In this document: positions 24,833 through 32,248 of the stretch, one piece after another
How the letters are laid out: each line of letters begins with the position of its first letter
Position numbering within the stretch: the first letter of the stretch is position 1
NCBI GenBank assembly: GCA_020861185.1
Contig: JAJBSV010000016.1
Location: 1 to 64,000 of the forward strand
Source of the DNA: Ruminococcus sp.
GTDB taxonomy: Bacteria > Bacillota > Clostridia > Oscillospirales > Ruminococcaceae
Direction of reading: 5' to 3'
DNA: 64,000 nucleotides
Notes under the pieces: generated by a model
Told to the model about the DNA's origin: nothing
What the model saw: the letters and a program-made list of their open reading frames with translations, nothing else
The model's database searches: none
Position numbers and translations under genes: made by a program

Positions 24833-25117
24833 ATGGACGAAAATACTAATGTTCCCGGCAAGGGTGCGGCGACCGGCAGTTTGGTTGTCGGAATTATCGG
24901 CGTTGTTCTTTGGTTCTTCGGCTATTCCTCGATTCTTTCCGTAATCCTCGGCATTGTTGGTCTGGTTCTCGCTTCAAGCTCCAAGAAGAGTGGCTTTGAC
25001 GGCGGAACGAGAACTGCCGGCTTCGTACTTTCTCTCATCAGCCTTATCGGCGGTGCGCTCGTATTTGTTGCTTGCGTTGCCTGTGCCGGTATCATCGGTG
25101 CTTTGGGAATGTATTGA
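24833..25117 (+). CDS. small membrane protein, DUF4190-like
   Basis: 94 residues from ATG 24833 (AAAGGTGA upstream). Gly-rich hydrophobic pair of helices (about 16-45 and 57-90) around a polar loop SSSKKSGFDGGTRTAG; the layout matches DUF4190-type proteins. Function unknown. Confidence 0.75.
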   Translation: MDENTNVPGKGAATGSLVVGIIGVVLWFFGYSSILSVILGIVGLVLASSSKKSGFDGGTRTAGFVLSLISLIGGALVFVACVACAGIIGALGMY

Positions 25118-25143
25118 TAAGTCGTCTGACTGAATGAATGTTT

Positions 25144-25173
25144 ATCCGGCAGGTACGTTGGTGCCTGCCGGAT
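25144..25173 (+). promoter_or_regulatory. perfect 10-bp hairpin between the DUF4190-like and Lgt-like genes
   Basis: ATCCGGCAGG-TACGTTGGTG-CCTGCCGGAT, followed by TTCG rather than a T run. Nineteen bases before the Lgt-like ATG, so it may attenuate or partially terminate transcription, or expose or hide that gene's ribosome site (GGAAGGGGA). Confidence 0.45.
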
Positions 25174-25191
25174 TTCGTGGAAGGGGATAGT

Positions 25192-25977
25192 ATGTGTCCT
25201 GAGATTGTTTTGTTCGGGCGTGAGATTCCGACCTATGGATTGCTCGGAGTGACCGGTGTGTTGCTCGGGCTCTTGTTCGTCATCCTTCGTTCAAAGAGAT
25301 TCGGACTCAGTGCGGACGACAGCGTCTATATCTACACCTTGGGCTGTGTGGGCGCGCTGATTGGGGCAAAGCTTCTTTATCTCGTGATCTCACTTGATGA
25401 GATAATTGCAAATATCGACCTTCTGTTTGCTGACACGGAGCTGTTTATCGCAAACTATCTTTCCGCGGGAATGGTCTTCTATGGCGGAGCAATCGGCGGG
25501 GTGCTCGGCGCGCTGGCGGCTTCGCACTATTTCGGAAAGCGGCTTCGGGATTTCTTCCCGGTCCTTGCTCCTGCGCTTTGCCTTGCCCATGCCGTCGGGA
25601 GAGTCGGGTGCTTCTGTGCCGGCTGTTGCTACGGCTGTGAGACGGACAGCATTTTCGGCGTAACCTACACCGTCTCCCAAAACGCCCCGAACGGTGTGTC
25701 GCTTCTGCCGATTCAGCTATTCGAGGCGGCAATCGAGCTCGTCATCTTCGTCGTGCTGATTCTCCTTTCTGAAAAGCTCACAAGAAAAGAGCTCCTTCTT
25801 CCCGCATACGTCCTCATGTACGCTCCGGCAAGGTTCATCCTCGAGTTCTGGCGGGGAGACGAAGTGCGGGGCATCCTCTTCGAGCTGTCCACCTCCCAAT
25901 GGATAAGCCTTGCGGTCTTCATAGCGGCGATAATCTGGTTCGCCATTAAATACAAAAATCGCCTCGATAGCTTTTGA
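25192..25977 (+). CDS. divergent prolipoprotein diacylglyceryl transferase (Lgt) homologue
   Basis: 261 residues from ATG 25192 (GGAAGGGGATAGT upstream), seven predicted membrane helices. The Lgt fold is evident in SAGMVFYGGAIGGVLGA, GRVGCFCAGCCYG and PARFILEFWRGD. The usual GRIGNFxNxE signature has become GRVGCFCAGCCYG, losing the Asn and Glu; the HGG motif reads YGG. The essential Arg and C-terminal R..E..R remain. Probably a paralogue with altered substrate rather than the housekeeping enzyme. Confidence 0.8.
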   Translation: MCPEIVLFGREIPTYGLLGVTGVLLGLLFVILRSKRFGLSADDSVYIYTLGCVGALIGAKLLYLVISLDEIIANIDLLFADTELFIANYLSAGMVFYGGAIGGVLGALAASHYFGKRLRDFFPVLAPALCLAHAVGRVGCFCAGCCYGCETDSIFGVTYTVSQNAPNGVSLLPIQLFEAAIELVIFVVLILLSEKLTRKELLLPAYVLMYAPARFILEFWRGDEVRGILFELSTSQWISLAVFIAAIIWFAIKYKNRLDSF

Positions 25978-25990
25978 CTATCGGGGCGAT
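25958..25990 (+). terminator. terminator of the Lgt-like gene
   Basis: ATCGCCTCGATAG pairs with CTATCGGGGCGAT around a CTTTTGA loop, followed by ATTTTA; the stop codon (25975-25977) lies in the loop. Confidence 0.85.
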
Positions 25991-25997
25991 ATTTTAT

Positions 25998-26039
25998 GCT
26001 TAGGCTTAGGCTTCTGCTTATGCTTAGGCTTATGCCCAT
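25998..26039. repeat. imperfect hexamer tandem repeat (GCTTAG type)
   Basis: Seven 6-base units: GCTTAG, GCTTAG, GCTTCT, GCTTAT, GCTTAG, GCTTAT, GCCCAT, ending about 10 bases from the xylB stop. Probably replication-slippage derived; no function evident. Confidence 0.75.
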
Positions 26040-26048
26040 GCGTTTAAA

Positions 26049-27572
26049 TCACAGACTAGCGAGCTTCTTGAACTCCGCCTTGAGTGCCGGGTAAATCTCG
26101 GTATAGAGCTGATAGAACTCCTCGTACTTCGGGACATCCTCGGGGATGGGCTCCTGAACCTTGTCGGTCTTGATGATTGCGTGGCAGGCTTCGGGGACGC
26201 TTGAGTAGAGTCCTGCGCCGACACCGGCGAGGATTGCAACGCCGAGGGCAGGACCTTCCTTCGAGGAAGCGGTCTTGACGGGGCAGTTATAGAGGTCTGC
26301 GAGCATCTGTCTCCAGATGGGGCTGGTGCCGCCGCCTCCGCAAGCCATCATGTCGGAGACGTTGATATTCATCTGTCTGAACACTTCGACGCAGTCACGG
26401 AGCGAATAGGAAACGCCCTCCATAACGGCTCTCAGCATATCCTTCTTGGTGTGCATAGCGGAAAGACCGAAGAACACGCCTCTTGCGTCAGGGTCAAGGT
26501 GCGGGGTTCTCTCGCCCATGAGATACGGGAGATAGAGGAGCCTGTTCGCACCGATCGGGACGGTTGCGGTCTCCTTGTCCATGAGGTAATATGTGTCGAC
26601 GTCCATCATCTTTGCGGTTTCCTTCTCGGCGTTGCAGAAGTTATCTCTGAACCACTTGAGCGAAAGACCTGCGCCCTGCGTGACGCCCATTACATGCCAG
26701 CTGTTCGGGACAGCCGCACAGCAGGTGTGGACTCTGCCGAGCTTATCTATAGAAATGTTAGATGTGTGAGCGAATACAACGCCGGAGGTTCCGATTGTGG
26801 TGAACGCCTTGCCGTCCTCAACAACGCCTGTGCCGACAGCCGCCGCGGCATTGTCTCCGGCACCGCCGACAACCGGTGTGCCCTCGCAAAGTCCGACAGT
26901 CTCGGCAATCTCTTTAGTAAGGCCACCGGTAACTTCGCAGGATTCATAGACGTTAGCGAACATCGAGCGGTCGAACCCGAGAGCGTCGATGACCTCGTCG
27001 GACCAGTTTCTCTTCGGAACGTCGAGTAACTGCATTCCGGAAGCGTCCGAAACCTCGGTTGCATATTCATGAGTGAGAACGAATCTTATATAGTCCTTCG
27101 GGAGAAGGATGTGGCGGCAACGCTCGTAGTTCTCGGGCCTGTTGTTCTTGACCCAGAGAATCTTTGCGGCGGTCCAACCGGTAAGAGCGGGGTTAGCGGT
27201 GATTTCGATGAGCTTTTCTCTGCCGAGGATGCGGTTCATCTCGTCAACCTCATTGGCGGTTCTCTGGTCGCACCAGATGATTGAGCGGCGGATGACCTCG
27301 TTGTCCTTATCGAGCATGACAAGACCGTGCATCTGTCCCGAAAGACCGATGCCCTTGACATCCTCCTTCTTGACGCCGCTTTCCGCAACGACAGCCTTGA
27401 TAGTGCCGATAGCGGCATTAGCCCAGTCTGCGGGGTCCTGCTCCGCATAGCCGTTCTTCGGCTGATACATCGGGTATTCTATCGTCTTTGAAGCGATAAC
27501 CTTACCCATTTCGTCAAACAGAACCGTCTTGGTTCCGCTTGTGCCAATGTCTACACCTATAATGTAAGCCAT
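26049..27572 (-). CDS. xylB: xylulokinase
   Basis: 507 residues from ATG 27572 with GGAGGAATC 5 bases upstream. FGGY kinase: IIGVDIGTSGTKTVLFD, NGYAEQDPADW, GLSGQMHGLVMLD, WCDQRTA, and the C-terminal CGGGGTSPIWRQMLAD and GPALGVAILAGVGAG. It phosphorylates D-xylulose for entry into the pentose phosphate pathway. No xylose isomerase or transporter gene is next to it. Confidence 0.94.
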   Translation of the reverse strand: MAYIIGVDIGTSGTKTVLFDEMGKVIASKTIEYPMYQPKNGYAEQDPADWANAAIGTIKAVVAESGVKKEDVKGIGLSGQMHGLVMLDKDNEVIRRSIIWCDQRTANEVDEMNRILGREKLIEITANPALTGWTAAKILWVKNNRPENYERCRHILLPKDYIRFVLTHEYATEVSDASGMQLLDVPKRNWSDEVIDALGFDRSMFANVYESCEVTGGLTKEIAETVGLCEGTPVVGGAGDNAAAAVGTGVVEDGKAFTTIGTSGVVFAHTSNISIDKLGRVHTCCAAVPNSWHVMGVTQGAGLSLKWFRDNFCNAEKETAKMMDVDTYYLMDKETATVPIGANRLLYLPYLMGERTPHLDPDARGVFFGLSAMHTKKDMLRAVMEGVSYSLRDCVEVFRQMNINVSDMMACGGGGTSPIWRQMLADLYNCPVKTASSKEGPALGVAILAGVGAGLYSSVPEACHAIIKTDKVQEPIPEDVPKYEEFYQLYTEIYPALKAEFKKLASL

Positions 27573-27612
27573 AAATGATTCCTCCAATATGTTTCCGACT
27601 AAAGTCGGTAAT

Positions 27613-28155
27613 TTACTTCTGATAAAGCCCTACGTCTTTAAGATTCTCAATTATATCCTCAAAGCTCTCGTCGTCGACTTCGACGCATTCTCTCATGCCG
27701 GGGTTGTCGTCGCTGAGTACATCCCATATGGTCAGGGCTTCGGGATTATTTTTGTAGCCGAGGGACTTTACAATCGGCTCGAATTTTGATAAACTGTTAG
27801 AGTAGATGTCGAGGCGCTGGAACTCCTGCATATAGAGCTCGTCGCCCGCTTCGCTTCCGAAGCCGAACTTTATCACGCCATCTGAGAAGAGAATTCCACC
27901 GTAGCGTTTCAGAATTGCCTTAGCAACGGGAACGGTGCAGTTGAGATAATAAGTTAGATACTCGTCCGAATCGCCGTCGGGGACTTCGATAAAGAAGAAC
28001 ATGGGCTCGGTGAATCTTGCGACTGCCTGCTTAAAGAAGCTCCTGTAGTCTTCGGCGGAAAGCGTCATAGTGAGCCTGCCGTCCTCGATTTTATATTCTT
28101 TTCTGACGGTGTCGGCGTCGACGCTGACACCCGCAATAAGCTTAATTTCGGACAA
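27613..28155 (-). CDS. hypothetical protein upstream of xylB
   Basis: 180 residues from a TTG start at 28155 (GGGAGATGAGCATAT upstream). Mixed alpha/beta, acidic, with FFFIEVPDGDSDEYLTYYLN, VAKAILKRYGGILFSDGVIKFGFGSE and an acidic C-terminal tail. No family recognised. It precedes xylB by 40 bases on the same strand and may share its transcript. Confidence 0.7.
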   Translation of the reverse strand: MSEIKLIAGVSVDADTVRKEYKIEDGRLTMTLSAEDYRSFFKQAVARFTEPMFFFIEVPDGDSDEYLTYYLNCTVPVAKAILKRYGGILFSDGVIKFGFGSEAGDELYMQEFQRLDIYSNSLSKFEPIVKSLGYKNNPEALTIWDVLSDDNPGMRECVEVDDESFEDIIENLKDVGLYQK

Positions 28156-28296
28156 ATATGCTCATCTCCCGCAAAAAATAGCGTTGAAGTACGAAAAATA
28201 GTACCAAAAATCGAATAAAAGCCACTCATAGTCCGAATAAACGGACAACCTGTATAGTATAATGGTGTCAGAAACTTAAAGAAAGGCGGCATCATT

Positions 28297-28485
28297 ATGC
28301 TTTCATATTTAGCAGCACTTGCACTCGGACTTATCGGAATCTACAAACTCAGAGAGGGTCTTCTTATCATTCAAAATTACAATGATGCAAAAGAAGAACA
28401 GCTCTTGAGAGCTCAGACTGAAGCCAATACAAACATTATATCAAAAAACAGCGAGCAATGCAAGACATTTAAGCAAGCTGTTTAG
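28297..28485 (+). CDS. small membrane-anchored protein upstream of rmuC
   Basis: 62 residues: one N-terminal membrane helix (MLSYLAALALGLIGIY) and a charged helical tail. AGAAAGG lies 11 bases before the ATG and a TATAAT at about 28256-28261. It precedes rmuC by 24 bases. No family recognised. Confidence 0.6.
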   Translation: MLSYLAALALGLIGIYKLREGLLIIQNYNDAKEEQLLRAQTEANTNIISKNSEQCKTFKQAV

Positions 28486-28509
28486 AGGATTTTGAAAGGA
28501 AGTTTAACC

Positions 28510-29781
28510 ATGCAAACACTGATGATAGTTTTGCTTGCCATCGCAATAGTTCTTTTGGGAGCAGTTCTCACGGCGGTAATATACTTCGGCAAGAAGAACG
28601 CCCAGAAGGATAATTCTCAGGAAAACGAAAGGATTTTGTCTGAGATAAGGGAGAGCTCGAAGCCCATCGGCGAGATAAAAGCGCAGATTGAGGGAATCCG
28701 TTCCTCTCAGCTCACCTCCGACCAGATACTCCGGCAGGAGCTCTCGAAGTCGCTTTCCGATAACCGCGAAGAGCTTTCGAAGTCGATAGAAGCCTCCCGG
28801 AAGTCGCAAAGCGAGGCAATGGACAGCGGCTTCAACAGCGTTCGTAACATCATGAACGAGAAGCTCGGTGAAATCAAGGGCGTTGTCGACGAGAAGATGC
28901 AGAAGACCCTCAATGAGCGTCTCGACTCGAACTTCAAGCAGATTGGCGAACAGCTTAGCGAGCTCTATAAGACCTTGGGCGAGCTCAATCAGCTTTCGGG
29001 AGGAGTTCAGGACCTGAACCGCACCCTCTCGAACGTCAAGACCAGAGGCATCTGGGGCGAGCAGCAGTTGGCGGCGATACTCGAAGACACCATGTCTTCA
29101 TCCCAGTACGAGAAGAACGTCGCCACAAAGCGCGGTTCTTCCGACAGGGTCGAATTCGCCGTCAAGCTCCCCTCGAGCACCGGCGACAAGAAGACCTTCA
29201 CTTATTTGCCGATAGACTCGAAGATGCCCTCGGACATCTACAATAAAATCTTGGACGCCTCGGAAGCCAGCGACCCTGCCGGAGTTTCGGCAGGAGTCAA
29301 AGAGCTCGAACAGCGCATCAAAGCCGAGGCAAAGAGCATTTCCTCGAAATACATCGACCCGCCGTATACCACCGACTTTGCAATCATGTTTTTGCCTACA
29401 GAGGGGCTTTATGCCGAAGTACTCCGAATCGACGGGCTCTCCGAATGGTGTCAGGCGAGCGAGAAGATTATGATTGCCGGTCCCACGACGATTACGGCTC
29501 TTCTCAACAGCCTCCGTGTGGGCTTTGCAAACGTCGCATTGAACGAAAAGAGCGCCGAGGTTCTGAAGCTCCTCATGGCAGTCAAGGCACAGTATCAGAA
29601 GTTCGGCACGCAGATTGACAAGGTCATGAAGCAACTTGATTCGGCGCGCAGTGGCGTTGACGAGCTCAAGCACCGCTCAGATATTATCCAGAAAAAGATG
29701 GGCTCGGTCGGCGAGCTTGACTCGGACGAAGCGGAAAGGGTTCTTGGGCAGGTCGGAGTGCTCACAGTTTCGGATGATTAA
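28510..29781 (+). CDS. rmuC: DNA recombination protein RmuC family
   Basis: 423 residues from ATG 28510 (AAAGGAAG upstream). N-terminal membrane helix (about 1-24), long coiled coil (about 35-160), then the RmuC nuclease-like domain: VKTRGIWGEQQLAAILEDTM, DRVEFAVKLP, YLPIDSKMPSDIY and FLPTEGLYAEVLR. The family limits inversions and rearrangements at repeats; restriction-endonuclease-like residues (E, D, K) are retained. Confidence 0.93.
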   Translation: MQTLMIVLLAIAIVLLGAVLTAVIYFGKKNAQKDNSQENERILSEIRESSKPIGEIKAQIEGIRSSQLTSDQILRQELSKSLSDNREELSKSIEASRKSQSEAMDSGFNSVRNIMNEKLGEIKGVVDEKMQKTLNERLDSNFKQIGEQLSELYKTLGELNQLSGGVQDLNRTLSNVKTRGIWGEQQLAAILEDTMSSSQYEKNVATKRGSSDRVEFAVKLPSSTGDKKTFTYLPIDSKMPSDIYNKILDASEASDPAGVSAGVKELEQRIKAEAKSISSKYIDPPYTTDFAIMFLPTEGLYAEVLRIDGLSEWCQASEKIMIAGPTTITALLNSLRVGFANVALNEKSAEVLKLLMAVKAQYQKFGTQIDKVMKQLDSARSGVDELKHRSDIIQKKMGSVGELDSDEAERVLGQVGVLTVSDD

Positions 29782-29846
29782 GGCTTGAAATACTAGCCCT
29801 GATATGCTACAATATATACATGATTACTTACAGGAGGTAACCCCCC

Positions 29847-30221
29847 ATGAAATTAAAGTTCTATATCTGCGCTCATTGCGGGCAAATCGTTGCGAAAATC
29901 AAGGATAAAGGCGTGCCGGTTATCTGCTGTGGCGAACCTATGAGGGAGCTCGTCCCCGGAACCACCGAAGCCGCCCACGAGAAGCACATTCCGGTATATA
30001 CCGTTGAGAACGGCGTCGTAAACGTCACCGTCGGCTCCGTCGAGCACCCGATGACCGAGGCTCACTACATAGAGTGGATTCTCCTCGAGACCAAAAACGG
30101 CAACCAGCGTAAAGTCTTCACCCCCACCGATGCCCCGAAGGCAAGCTTTGCACTCCTTCCGGGTGACGAGGTTGTTGCAGTTTATGCTTACTGCAATCTG
30201 CACGGGCTGTGGCAGGGATAA
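29847..30221 (+). CDS. dfx: desulfoferrodoxin-type superoxide reductase
   Basis: 124 residues. The N-terminal desulforedoxin-like centre has CAHCG and VICCGEPM; the catalytic iron site has the four His (EKHIP, VEHPM, EAHYIEW, CNLHGLW) and the Cys of CNLH. It reduces superoxide to hydrogen peroxide without making oxygen, typical of anaerobes. Perfect AGGAGG seven to twelve bases before the ATG. Confidence 0.95.
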   Translation: MKLKFYICAHCGQIVAKIKDKGVPVICCGEPMRELVPGTTEAAHEKHIPVYTVENGVVNVTVGSVEHPMTEAHYIEWILLETKNGNQRKVFTPTDAPKASFALLPGDEVVAVYAYCNLHGLWQG

Positions 30222-30226
30222 AAACG

Positions 30227-30256
30227 TGAGGCTTCCGAAAAGGAAGCCTTTTTTCT
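30227..30256 (+). terminator. terminator after dfx
   Basis: AGGCTTCC-GAAA-AGGAAGCCT followed by TTTTTC. Confidence 0.9.
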
Positions 30257-30377
30257 TTTGTCCTTGACGATTTCACTTTTATAGAGTATAATTGAAGATG
30301 AATAATCAGGCGTAGTCTTCCTGCATAATTTTGCTCGCCCCGCACATGCTAATCAAAAACCAATCGGAGTTGATTAC

Positions 30378-31079
30378 ATGAGTGATGAAATGGCGCAAAA
30401 CAACGAAGTCACCGAGGAGCAGGCGGAGCTTTCGGAGCAGTACAGAGATATTGCAATCCAGAATTCGCGGCACCTCATCCACTGCCTGAGCGTTATCGGG
30501 CAGATTGAGGGGCACTATATCCTTCCGCCGCAGAACAAGACCACAAAATACGAGCACATCATGCCCGCACTCGTCGCCATTGAGCAGGACACGACCATCG
30601 AAGGGCTCATCATAATAATAAACACCGTCGGCGGGGATGTTGAGGCGGGGCTTGCGCTTTCCGAGCTCATCTCTTCGATGAAGACCCCGACCGTCTCGAT
30701 AGTGGTCGGCGGAGGACACTCAATCGGAGTTCCCTTGGCGGTGAGCGCAAAGCATTCCTTCATAGTCAAGTCCGCCACGATGACAATTCACCCGGTGCGG
30801 CTTACGGGGCTCGTCTTGGGAGTGCCGCAGACGCTATCGTATTTTGAAAAAATGCAGGAGCGAATCGTGCGATTCGTCGCCGATAACTCGAATATTTCCG
30901 CCGAGCGCTTCAAGGAGCTTATGCTCAAGACCGGCGAGCTTGTCATGGATGTCGGAAGCGTTTTGACAGGCGAGGACACTGTTTCTGAGGGGATAATAGA
31001 TTCCGTCGGAGGTCTGAGCGAAGCAATCGAGTGCTTATATCGGATGATAGAAGGTGGCGAGCCATGCTCTACACAATAA
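30378..31079 (+). CDS. tepA: ClpP-like serine protease TepA (translocation-enhancing protein)
   Basis: 233 residues. ClpP-fold with [22 protein letters not shown], the nucleophile Ser in [11 protein letters not shown] and the catalytic His in [10 protein letters not shown]. No signal peptide; acts in the cytoplasm. In Bacillus it lies just upstream of ylzJ and spoIIIE and affects protein export and spore development, and the same order is seen here. Confidence 0.9.
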   Translation: MSDEMAQNNEVTEEQAELSEQYRDIAIQNSRHLIHCLSVIGQIEGHYILPPQNKTTKYEHIMPALVAIEQDTTIEGLIIIINTVGGDVEAGLALSELISSMKTPTVSIVVGGGHSIGVPLAVSAKHSFIVKSATMTIHPVRLTGLVLGVPQTLSYFEKMQERIVRFVADNSNISAERFKELMLKTGELVMDVGSVLTGEDTVSEGIIDSVGGLSEAIECLYRMIEGGEPCSTQ

Positions 31080-31252
31080 TCTCCGAGTACGACATCTTCA
31101 CCCGTGGCGAAAAGCCGACGCGGTTTATGGACATCGGGAACGGAAAAGTAGAATATACCGTCTCCGGCAAAAATAAAGTAGTAAAGAGCTTGTTTTCGAC
31201 CGACCCGAGGGTGTATCTGGAGGAAAGGTACCAGCCGGGGAAACGGATTTAA
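31064..31252 (+). CDS. ylzJ: YlzJ-like protein
   Basis: 62 residues from ATG 31064, overlapping the end of tepA by 16 bases. [16 protein letters not shown] and a Gly/basic tail ([16 protein letters not shown]) match the YlzJ family, which follows tepA in Bacillus. Function unknown. Confidence 0.82.
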   Translation: MLYTIISEYDIFTRGEKPTRFMDIGNGKVEYTVSGKNKVVKSLFSTDPRVYLEERYQPGKRI

Positions 31253-31254
31253 TT

Positions 31255-31324
31255 GTAGGGGCGGATATCATCCGCCCGAACCAAAGCACCTGCGAAAAAG
31301 CGGGCGGATAATATCCGCCCCTAC
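31255..31324 (+). repeat. 70-bp palindromic repeat, copy C
   Basis: Exactly 70 bp, same orientation as copies A and B, beginning 2 bases after the ylzJ stop. Arms GTAGGGGCGGATATCATCC... and inverse GGATAATATCCGCCCCTAC. Confidence 0.92.
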
Positions 31325-31380
31325 AGTAGTTGCTACACCGACAAATAGAACAGATTCACTTATAGAAAGGACTTGAGCAT

Positions 31381-32247
31381 ATGTCGATATTATCAGCAAT
31401 CTGGCAAGGAATCATTCAGGGGTTGACGGAGCTTCTGCCGGTCTCGTCGTCGGGACACCTTTCTTTGTTCCAGCATTTTTCGGGAACGAGCGGCGAGGAC
31501 GGACTTCTTCTGACGGCTGTTTTGCACCTCGGCACACTTGTCGCCGTCTGCTTTGTTTACTATAAGCAGATCTGGGAGCTCATCAAGGAATTCGGACGGA
31601 TGATAAAGGACATCTTCACCCGCAATTTCTCAATCGACAACGCCTCTCCCGAGAGACGGCTCGTATTCATGTTCATAATCTCGACGGCAATGCTCATCCC
31701 GTTCGCTATCTTCAAGGGCTTCTTCGAAAGCTTCTCGGAGGACGGCTCGATTCTCATGGAAGGCATCTGCTTCCTCTATACCGCCGCAATCCTCTTCATG
31801 GCGGATATGCAGTCGAAGGGCTCGAAGAAGATGACCGATTTGAAGTACAGTGATTCCGTGAAGATAGGCTTCTTCCAGGGCGTTGCACTTCTCCCGGGCG
31901 TTTCACGTTCCGGTTCCACTATTTCAGCCGGTATCTTCTGCGGACTTTCAAGAGACGCCGCCGTCAGCTATTCGTTCATTCTCGGCATCCCGGCAATCAT
32001 CGCAGGTTGCCTGACCGAAATCGGCGGAGCGATAGGCTCGGAGAGCTCGGTCGGGTTCTTCCCCTGCCTTGTCGGCTTCATAGTCGCCGCAGTGGTCGGA
32101 TTCTTAGCAATCAGGCTCATTCAGTACATAATCAAGTCGGATAAGTTCAAGATATTCTGGATTTACACCGGAGTTCTCGGAATTTTAACTATATTCATCG
32201 CAATACTCGAAGCAATCGTAGGGCATGCGTTTGTGATAGGTGGATAA
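31381..32247 (+). CDS. uppP: undecaprenyl-diphosphatase (UppP/BacA)
   Basis: 288 residues, eight membrane helices. Signatures: GIIQGLTELLPVSSSGHLSLFQ at residues about 9-30 and FFQGVALLPGVSRSGSTISAGIFCGLSRDAA near 160-190. It recycles the undecaprenyl lipid carrier and can confer bacitracin resistance. AAAGGAC upstream. Interposed here between ylzJ and ftsK, unlike Bacillus. Confidence 0.95.
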   Translation: MSILSAIWQGIIQGLTELLPVSSSGHLSLFQHFSGTSGEDGLLLTAVLHLGTLVAVCFVYYKQIWELIKEFGRMIKDIFTRNFSIDNASPERRLVFMFIISTAMLIPFAIFKGFFESFSEDGSILMEGICFLYTAAILFMADMQSKGSKKMTDLKYSDSVKIGFFQGVALLPGVSRSGSTISAGIFCGLSRDAAVSYSFILGIPAIIAGCLTEIGGAIGSESSVGFFPCLVGFIVAAVVGFLAIRLIQYIIKSDKFKIFWIYTGVLGILTIFIAILEAIVGHAFVIGG

Positions 32248-32248
32248 A

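Noticed and set aside
25998-26039. Telomere-like GCTTAG repeats as a functional element
   Set aside because: Short, imperfect and next to a gene end; slippage is sufficient explanation.
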